DNA from: Thermomicrobiales bacterium
GTDB taxonomy: Bacteria > Chloroflexota > Limnocylindria > Limnocylindrales > CSP1-4
DNA: 10,342 bases
Direction of reading: 5' to 3'
Assembly (NCBI GenBank): GCA_004525275.1
Contig: SPCO01000032.1
Span: 1-10,342 of the forward strand
Position 1 is the stretch's first letter. Each line of letters starts with the position of its first letter. This document shows, in pieces, positions 5,911 through 10,342 of the stretch. Under the pieces are notes generated by a model. The model made no database searches. It worked only from the letters and a program-made list of their open reading frames with translations, and was not told where the DNA came from. The translations under genes and the position numbers were made by a program.

Positions 5911-6959
5911 GCGAGACGATGATCCCACCCTCGTCGACATCTGGAGCCGGTACGCCGGCCAGCTCGCCCGGAGCCCCGATCCTGAGCGCACGCGCCGTGA
6001 CCAAGCAATTCGGTGGCCTGGTCGCCGTGCGCGACGTCAACCTCGACATCCCGGAAGGCGGCATCGTCAGCATCATCGGCCCGAACGGTGCCGGCAAGAC
6101 GACCTTCTTCAATGTCGTCGCCGGGATCATCGACCCGACCGCCGGGACCGTCGCGTTCAAGGGTCGGACGCTCATCAGCCGACCCCAACGTGTCTGGCTT
6201 GAATCCGTCCTGTGGATCGTGCCGGCGATCATCGTCGCTGCGGTCGCGCTCGCCCTGGGCGCTGCGGATGCCGGGGATGACGGCCTCCTCCTGACCGCGA
6301 CGGCAGTCGTGGGCGCGCTGGTCGTGACCCTCGTCGTCGCGACCATCCGACCGTCCTGGTACACGATCCTGCTCAGCCGTCTCGGGATCCTGCGCAGCGC
6401 ACGGCCGAACGATGTCGTCGCGGCCGGGATGGGCCGGACTTTCCAGAACATCCGGCTGTTCCAGAACATGACCGTGTTGGAGAACATCCTCGTGGGGATG
6501 CACCTCCAGTTGAACTCGAACATGCTCGATCACGTCCTTGCCTCGCGCCGGCAGCAGCGCGAAGAAGACGCGGCCACCGCACGAGCCGGCGAATTGCTCG
6601 GACTGGTCGGCCTGGCCGGTCGAGAGAACGAGCTGGCGAAGAACCTGCCCTACGGTGATCAGCGTCGCCTGGAGCTGGCTCGAGCGCTCGGCAACAACCC
6701 AGCCCTGCTCCTGCTCGACGAACCAACCGCCGGCATGAACCCGAATGAGACAGCTGAGATGACCGAACTGATCGGACGGCTTCGCCGCGACATGGGGCTC
6801 AGCATCCTCCTCATCGAACACGACATGCGGGTGGTCATGGGCATCAGCGACCACATCCTCGTGATGGATCACGGGGAACGGATCTCCGAAGGCGCCCCGG
6901 AGGAGGTTCGTCGCGACCCGCGCGTCATCGAGGCCTATCTCGGGACGGGTGCCTCATGA
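5907..6959 (+). CDS. livG: Branched-chain amino acid ABC transporter ATPase LivG with an inserted transmembrane hairpin
   Basis: This 350-residue nucleotide-binding subunit powers LivHM. All ATPase motifs are intact: Walker A GPNGAGKTT (58-66), Q-loop GRTFQNIRLF (Q180), signature LPYGDQRRLE (247-256), Walker B LLLLDEP (D271, E272) and H-loop IEHD (H305). LivG proteins usually have about 250-260 residues. This one has a Ser/Pro/Thr-rich N-terminal tail (1-24) and an in-frame insert of about 75 residues (about 91-166) between the strand TVAFKGRTL and the pre-Q-loop segment. The insert contains two hydrophobic helices (about 101-120 and 127-147) joined by the acidic loop DAGDDG, with arginines outside both helices. 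That pattern predicts a hairpin with both ends cytoplasmic. The distance from the Walker A lysine to the Q-loop is 116 residues, against about 50 normally. There is no frameshift or stop, and the neighbouring frame is uninterrupted. The start overlaps the livM stop (ATGA), and the stop overlaps livF. Confidence 0.93.
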   Translation: MSETMIPPSSTSGAGTPASSPGAPILSARAVTKQFGGLVAVRDVNLDIPEGGIVSIIGPNGAGKTTFFNVVAGIIDPTAGTVAFKGRTLISRPQRVWLESVLWIVPAIIVAAVALALGAADAGDDGLLLTATAVVGALVVTLVVATIRPSWYTILLSRLGILRSARPNDVVAAGMGRTFQNIRLFQNMTVLENILVGMHLQLNSNMLDHVLASRRQQREEDAATARAGELLGLVGLAGRENELAKNLPYGDQRRLELARALGNNPALLLLDEPTAGMNPNETAEMTELIGRLRRDMGLSILLIEHDMRVVMGISDHILVMDHGERISEGAPEEVRRDPRVIEAYLGTGAS

Positions 6960-7690
6960 CCGCTGAACGGATGATCGGCGACGTCGTCCTCGAATTGCGC
7001 GATGTCCAGACCTATTACGGCAAGATCCATGCGTTGCAGGGGATCACCGCCGAGGTCCGGGCAGGCGAGATCGTGACCCTCATCGGGTCGAACGGGGCGG
7101 GCAAGACAACGACCCTCAAGACGATCAGTGGACTTCTCCATCCGAGGTCCGGCAGCGTCCATTTCGAGGGCCGGGACGTCTCGAGGACATCGGCGCACCG
7201 TCTCGTCCGAGACGGGATCTCGCACGCCCCGGAAGGTCGCCGCATCTTTTCTCGCCTGACCGTCCTGGAGAACCTTCAGATGGGCGGGTACACCCAGTCG
7301 AGCAAGGACGTGGCTGCCAACATCGAGCATGTCTTTGAGCTCTTCCCAAGGCTCCAGGAGCGCTCTGGCCAGAAGGGCGGCACGCTATCAGGGGGCGAAC
7401 AGCAGATGCTCGCCATCGGGCGTGCCCTGATGACCCGGCCGAAGGTCCTCCTGCTCGACGAACCGTCGCTGGGTTTGTCACCGATCCTCATCCAGCAGAT
7501 CTTCGGGATCATCCGCGAGATCAATGCCCAGGGGACGACGATCCTCCTCGTCGAGCAGAACGCGTCACAGGCGCTCGACGTGGCTGATCGAGGCTATGTC
7601 CTCCAGACCGGACGGGTGATCCTGTCCGACGACGCAAAGGTTCTGGCGGCGAACGACGATGTTCGACGAGCGTACCTCGGAGAGATCTGA
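6956..7690 (+). CDS. livF: Branched-chain amino acid ABC transporter ATPase LivF
   Basis: This 244-residue second nucleotide-binding subunit, of normal LivF length, forms the ATPase pair with LivG on the cytoplasmic face of LivHM. Walker A is GSNGAGKTT (44-52). The Q-loop position carries the LivF-typical APEGRRIF (91-98), with Glu in place of Gln. The signature is LSGGEQQ (144-150), Walker B is VLLLDEP (D168, E169), and the switch position is LVEQN (198-202), with Gln in place of His as usual in this subfamily. The C-terminus DDVRRAYLGEI is the family ending. There is no insert like the one in LivG. The ATG overlaps the livG stop as ATGA, so translation is probably coupled to livG. Confidence 0.95.
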   Translation: MTAERMIGDVVLELRDVQTYYGKIHALQGITAEVRAGEIVTLIGSNGAGKTTTLKTISGLLHPRSGSVHFEGRDVSRTSAHRLVRDGISHAPEGRRIFSRLTVLENLQMGGYTQSSKDVAANIEHVFELFPRLQERSGQKGGTLSGGEQQMLAIGRALMTRPKVLLLDEPSLGLSPILIQQIFGIIREINAQGTTILLVEQNASQALDVADRGYVLQTGRVILSDDAKVLAANDDVRRAYLGEI

Positions 7691-7702
7691 CCGCGATCCC
7701 TG

Positions 7703-8455
7703 ATGGCCGACCGGCGCGACGAGTTCCAGGTTCGGTCGGTCAGCACCAAGAGCGTCGGCCGAGCCGTCCCGATCCTGACGTTCCTGGTGGGGATCTTCCT
7801 CGGAGCGGCGCTGGTAAAACCCTGGGATCTGATCTTTCCGCCAAGCAGTCCGGTCCTCGCCATACGGCCCTCCGCATCCGATCTTGAGCCCACGACACCG
7901 CCGACCACGGAACCCTCGCCGGCACCGACCGAGTGTGCGTACGCCGGCGGCTGGCGAGTCTTCGCGCTCGGTCGTCCGGACGCTTTCGGTGGCGACGGTT
8001 CGGTCATCGGGTCAAACCCGAGCCCCATCCCGTCCCAGGCCAGGGACATCGAGAGTCCACTCCGGCGTTGGATCGAGGTCGCTCCACTGGAGGCGGCAAC
8101 GGGGCCGGACGACCCCCGCGTCCCGTTCGTCACGATCGTCTCCGATCGGATCGCGGGCATCAGCTACTGCCCACCGCGGGCGGGAAACGACAGTCCACCG
8201 GCAGCATCGAGTTTCACCGCCTGGCGACTCGACGAAGACGCTGGATCTCGAGCGATGACCTTGCGACAGGTCACGATCGACTCGACCAAGTCCGTCGGGG
8301 TCCCGGTCTACATCGGAGTCGGCGAACCGGACACCGTGGATGCAAGCTGGCCGCCCGGCCGCTACGTCTTCGCCGTCGGCTCTTCGAACGATTCGGGGTA
8401 CGAGCGCTGGTTCGGGGTCGAGATCCGCTATCCGCCGGGCAGGCTTGGAGGGTGA
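7703..8455 (+). CDS. Membrane-anchored protein of unknown function
   Basis: This 250-residue protein is not recognised. It has a polar basic N-terminus (1-20), one hydrophobic segment AVPILTFLVGIFLGAALV (21-38), and a Pro/Thr/Ser-rich linker (about 46-76). A globular region (77-250) follows, rich in Trp, Tyr and Pro, with two cysteines (C78, C156) that could form a disulfide. The arrangement predicts a signal anchor with the C-terminal domain outside the membrane. It contains short segments such as WPPGRYVFAVG (216-226) and YERWFGVEIRYPPG (233-246) but no catalytic motif I know. It starts 12 nt after the livF stop, without a clear Shine-Dalgarno sequence, and is probably the last gene of the liv transcript. 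A role as an accessory to the transporter is possible but rests on position only. Confidence 0.7.
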   Translation: MADRRDEFQVRSVSTKSVGRAVPILTFLVGIFLGAALVKPWDLIFPPSSPVLAIRPSASDLEPTTPPTTEPSPAPTECAYAGGWRVFALGRPDAFGGDGSVIGSNPSPIPSQARDIESPLRRWIEVAPLEAATGPDDPRVPFVTIVSDRIAGISYCPPRAGNDSPPAASSFTAWRLDEDAGSRAMTLRQVTIDSTKSVGVPVYIGVGEPDTVDASWPPGRYVFAVGSSNDSGYERWFGVEIRYPPGRLGG

Positions 8456-8520
8456 ACGGACGGTGGTCACCGGGGCGATCGGCCCGGTCGATGGCGGGAT
8501 GATCCGGGCGCTGCCCTGAT

Positions 8521-8967
8521 TCAGCGGTAGTACACGGACTCGCCGGACATCACGTAGGCGGCCCGGGACAGGACCACCAGTCCGATCCCGGCCAGCCAGA
8601 TACCCGGCCCGTTGGTCAGGACGTCGGCCGGCGACGAGAATTGGAACGCACCGATGAACCCGAGCTCGACGACTCGCCAGACGAACCCGACCCAGCCCGC
8701 GCCCGCCAGCAATGCGAACGAGAGCCATCGATCGAGCCCGACCGGTCGATCGCCCGCAGCATACGGAAGCGCGACCAGCGCGATCGTCGCGATGCCGACC
8801 AGAAAGACCAGGATGCCGCTGCCCGCCAGTCCGTTCCCCGATTCTGCCGTGATCCCGGGAGTCCAGCCGACCTGCCACCAGGGCAGGACGCAGCCCAGGG
8901 CGATGAGCGCTCCCGCGACGGCCGCCATCGTCCGGCCACGACCCAGTGGTCGACGATGCATCGTCAT
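8521..8967 (-). CDS. Four-helix integral membrane protein of unknown function
   Basis: This 148-residue hydrophobic protein has four predicted membrane helices at about 13-31, 49-71, 81-102 and 118-137. The first ends in LGCVLPWWQVG, a pattern common in small uncharacterised bacterial membrane proteins; a Gly-rich stretch precedes the second. No enzyme motif is visible. The first ATG overlaps the hpt stop as ATGA, so it is probably translated by coupling from hpt. An internal ATG at residue 14 would leave helix 1 without its basic N-terminal segment and is less likely. The gene is convergent with the unknown gene ending at 8455, with 65 bp between them. Confidence 0.7.
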   Translation of the reverse strand: MTMHRRPLGRGRTMAAVAGALIALGCVLPWWQVGWTPGITAESGNGLAGSGILVFLVGIATIALVALPYAAGDRPVGLDRWLSFALLAGAGWVGFVWRVVELGFIGAFQFSSPADVLTNGPGIWLAGIGLVVLSRAAYVMSGESVYYR

Positions 8968-9536
8968 CCGCCGGCGACCTCGGAGTAGACCTCGGGCTTG
9001 AGTACGCCGACGTACCGCAGGTTCCGGTACAGCTCGCCGTAGTCGAGTCCGTAGCCAACGACGAATTGGTCGGGGATGGTGAAGCCCGTGTAGTCAACGG
9101 GGATCTCAACGAGGCGTCGGGCGGGCTTGTCCAGCAAGGTGCAGATGCGCAGGCTTGCCGGGGCCTTGCCGCGCAGGTATCGGACCAGGTAATTGAGGGT
9201 GAGACCGGTATCGATGATGTCCTCGACGATGAGCACATCCTCGTCCGCGATGCTCGCGGAAAGGTCCTTCAGGATGCGGACGAGTCCGGACGATTCGGTC
9301 GCCGAGCCGCCGTACGAGCTCACCTCCATGAGGTCGATCCGGACCGGAAGCTCGATGGCCCGCATGAGATCGGCCATGAATGGCAGGGATCCCTTGAGCA
9401 CGGACACGAGGGTCAGCGGCCGGCCCGCATAGTCGGCGCCGATCTGGGCGCCGAGCGCGCGGACCTTCGCCTGGATCTCATCCTCAGTCAGGAGGATCTC
9501 GGCTACATCCGCGTGCAGGCTGGCATCCTCGCTCAT
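8964..9536 (-). CDS. hpt: Hypoxanthine phosphoribosyltransferase
   Basis: This 190-residue enzyme joins hypoxanthine (and often guanine) to PRPP, giving IMP or GMP and pyrophosphate: cytoplasmic purine salvage. The type I phosphoribosyltransferase features are all present. They include the LKGS loop (47-50) and the flexible-loop sequence SSYGGSAT (73-80). The PRPP motif is VLIVEDIIDTGLTL (101-114), with acidic pair E105/D106 and catalytic D109. The C-terminal nucleobase region has VVGYGLDYGELYRNLRYVGVL (159-179), ending KPEVY. Family members have about 180-190 residues, so it is full length. NLRYVG replaces the more usual NLPYIG. The start ATG overlaps the stop of the upstream nuclease-fold gene (ATGA), and no strong Shine-Dalgarno sequence is seen. 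Confidence 0.96.
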   Translation of the reverse strand: MSEDASLHADVAEILLTEDEIQAKVRALGAQIGADYAGRPLTLVSVLKGSLPFMADLMRAIELPVRIDLMEVSSYGGSATESSGLVRILKDLSASIADEDVLIVEDIIDTGLTLNYLVRYLRGKAPASLRICTLLDKPARRLVEIPVDYTGFTIPDQFVVGYGLDYGELYRNLRYVGVLKPEVYSEVAGG

Positions 9537-10093
9537 GCGCGTGTCGCGTTCCCTTCCGTCACCGGGCTCGAGCCCGAGCTACGTCGACGACGAGTCGGAC
9601 CTCGCTCGAGAACGCCGACCTGATCCGGGTCGGACGATGCGATGTCCTCGTCGGCTTGATCACTGTACGGGGCGGCCACCTGGCCCAAGGTCCCCGAAAG
9701 CCCGTCGGCCAGTGCCAGTTTGCCGTACTTGAGCATCAGAGCCCGGAAGTCGCGTCCGTAAAAGAGCTTGATGTTGAGATCCGGGTAGAGCTCGCGCAGC
9801 CGGCGCAGTTTGCGGTTCTTCTTGCGAACCAGTTTCTGGCGGAGCGTGGTCATCTCGAGGTACAACTCGAGATCGGGCAGGAAGAAATCTGGGGAAAAAC
9901 TCTCCACGACGTCGCCATCCGTGTTCCACAGGATCGGAAACGTGTCCGGCTCATACTCCCAGCGGACGGCGTAGAAATCGAGGATCCGCGCCAGTTCCGC
10001 CTCGCTGGCATGAGCGAAGGGCGTGCTCACACTCGACAACCCAAGCCAAGTCGGATCCGCGGGGCCGGGACGTTCGCCCCCCAGACGGAGCAC
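9533..10093 (-). CDS. PD-(D/E)XK-like nuclease-fold protein upstream of hpt
   Basis: The gene encodes up to 186 residues. The core (about 30-125) resembles the PD-(D/E)XK restriction-like fold: a helix with E31/E33 (SEAELARILDFY), the segment VRWEYEP (43-49), then SPDFFLPD (67-74, D69), then strand LELYLEMTT (75-83, E80). The usual lysine of E-x-K is threonine here (T82). A basic helix with K87, K91, K92 and K95 follows, then a strand and helix LNIKLFYGRDFRALMLKYG (106-124). The tail (130-186) is low-complexity and Arg/Ser-rich. The E-x-T form with a trailing basic helix agrees with my memory of an uncharacterised family found near hpt, which I could not check. Nuclease activity is therefore uncertain. 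GTG starts at 10093 and at 10030 (residue 22) are both possible, and neither has a clear ribosome binding site; the later one begins just before the conserved core. Confidence 0.65.
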   Translation of the reverse strand: MLRLGGERPGPADPTWLGLSSVSTPFAHASEAELARILDFYAVRWEYEPDTFPILWNTDGDVVESFSPDFFLPDLELYLEMTTLRQKLVRKKNRKLRRLRELYPDLNIKLFYGRDFRALMLKYGKLALADGLSGTLGQVAAPYSDQADEDIASSDPDQVGVLERGPTRRRRSSGSSPVTEGNATRA

Positions 10094-10192
10094 GGTGCGC
10101 CGTCAGGAAGTCGCCATGGACGATCGCGCAGACCCATCGGCTGGAAGTCTAGCCGAGCTGACCGGTTCACGATTCGGAGCGCCGTGCCGTTC

Positions 10193-10209
10193 ATACTCCC
10201 AGGGAGTAT
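10193..10209. promoter_or_regulatory. Perfect 17-bp operator-like palindrome
   Basis: ATACTCCCAGGGAGTAT has 8-bp perfect arms around a single A. It lies 56 bp before the ATG of the CsoR-like gene and overlaps a -10-like TATCAT (10207-10212). A/T-flanked inverted repeats with central C and G tracts are the style of operator bound by CsoR/RcnR-family repressors, which usually control their own gene. It sits in the divergent region shared with the nuclease-fold gene, so it could affect both. Confidence 0.6.
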
Positions 10210-10265
10210 CATGGCCGCGAGGGCGCCGTGTGTGTGCCTGACAGAGCGTGAGGCACTGACCAGCG

Positions 10266-10342
10266 ATGAGTCCGACCACCGGGCGACGGGCGACCCCAGC
10301 GCCCGGCCCGAGCCACTTCCGTCACAGCTACTCCAAGGACAA
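10266..10342 (+). CDS. N-terminus of a probable CsoR/FrmR-family (DUF156) metal-sensing repressor, cut by window edge
   Basis: Only 25 codons are visible: a polar start MSPTTGRRATPAPGPSH followed by FRHSYSKD. DUF156 proteins commonly carry a similar H-x-Y-x-x-D segment just before their first helix (typically leading to RLRRIEGQVRG), which would lie outside the window. An in-frame stop at 10257-10259 makes this ATG the first possible start; a weak GAGG lies 12 nt upstream. The palindrome at 10193-10209 supports an autoregulated metal (often copper) or formaldehyde/sulfide sensor. The identification rests on a few residues plus the operator and is tentative. Confidence 0.45.
   Translation, partial: MSPTTGRRATPAPGPSHFRHSYSKD

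Noticed and set aside
6180..6404. Intein, or frameshift artefact, as explanation for the LivG insert
   Set aside because: The insert lacks intein splice-junction residues and blocks, is too short and too hydrophobic, and both flanks stay in one open frame.
6177..6416. RPQRV and RPNDV flanking the LivG insert as a target-site duplication
   Set aside because: The matching DNA agrees at only about half of 18 positions, so the peptide similarity is probably chance.
4732..6872. Long minus-strand open frames opposite livM and livG (419 and 495 codons), and similar ones opposite livK and livH (2176-3156, 3614-4735)
   Set aside because: They lie opposite strongly conserved liv genes, have strange Asp/Arg/Gln/His-rich compositions and match no family. 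Long antisense frames are expected in GC-rich coding DNA.
8456..8520. Bidirectional terminator between the convergent genes
   Set aside because: Only short 4-5 bp inverted repeats (around CGGTGGTCACCG and GGGCGCTGCCC) are present, with no T-run on either strand.
8012..9238. 408-codon minus-strand frame overlapping the unknown liv-tail gene, the membrane protein and hpt
   Set aside because: It is out of frame with hpt, whose motifs are unmistakable, and reads through two better-supported genes.
10027..10212. Minus-strand frame starting at 10212 over the operator region
   Set aside because: It overlaps the nuclease-fold gene in another frame, starts at the palindrome and shows no conserved features.

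Overview
The window is high-GC bacterial DNA, densely coded on both strands, with ABC-transporter and housekeeping genes of ordinary type. I see no phage, transposon, plasmid, CRISPR or RNA genes. GC-rich codon use, long spurious antisense frames and the flavour of the proteins suggest a free-living Chloroflexota (or a deep-branching Actinomycetota). That placement is an inference; no ribosomal or other marker gene is present to fix it.

Layout. (1) Positions 1-1987, minus strand: a GNAT-type acetyltransferase, then an NYN/PIN-like ribonuclease-fold protein with a very long Arg/Gly-rich tail that runs off the left edge. A possible 22-residue ORF bridges them with 4-nt overlaps at both ends. 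(2) Positions 1988-2319: a 332-bp divergent regulatory region with a candidate promoter, palindromes and a strong ribosome binding site. (3) Positions 2320-7690, plus strand: a complete branched-chain (or related) amino-acid ABC transporter in the order livK-livH-livM-livG-livF. A perfect 12-bp hairpin sits between livK and livH, and the last four genes are linked by GTGA/ATGA overlaps. A membrane-anchored protein of unknown function follows 12 nt after livF. (4) Positions 8521-10093, minus strand: three genes joined by ATGA overlaps, encoding a PD-(D/E)XK-like nuclease-fold protein, hypoxanthine phosphoribosyltransferase (hpt) and a four-helix membrane protein. (5) The right end: a perfect 17-bp palindrome over a -10-like hexamer, followed by the first 25 codons of what looks like a CsoR/FrmR-family metal-sensing repressor.

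How they work together. The Liv proteins form one importer: a lipoprotein binding protein, two permeases and two ATPases. Hpt performs purine salvage. The NYN protein is probably an RNase or RNA-binding factor.

The most unusual feature is in LivG. Its ATPase domain carries an in-frame insert of about 75 residues between Walker A and the Q-loop. The insert reads as a transmembrane hairpin, with two hydrophobic helices and a short acidic loop. All ATPase motifs on both sides are intact, so this looks like a real architectural variant: an ABC nucleotide-binding domain with its own membrane anchor.
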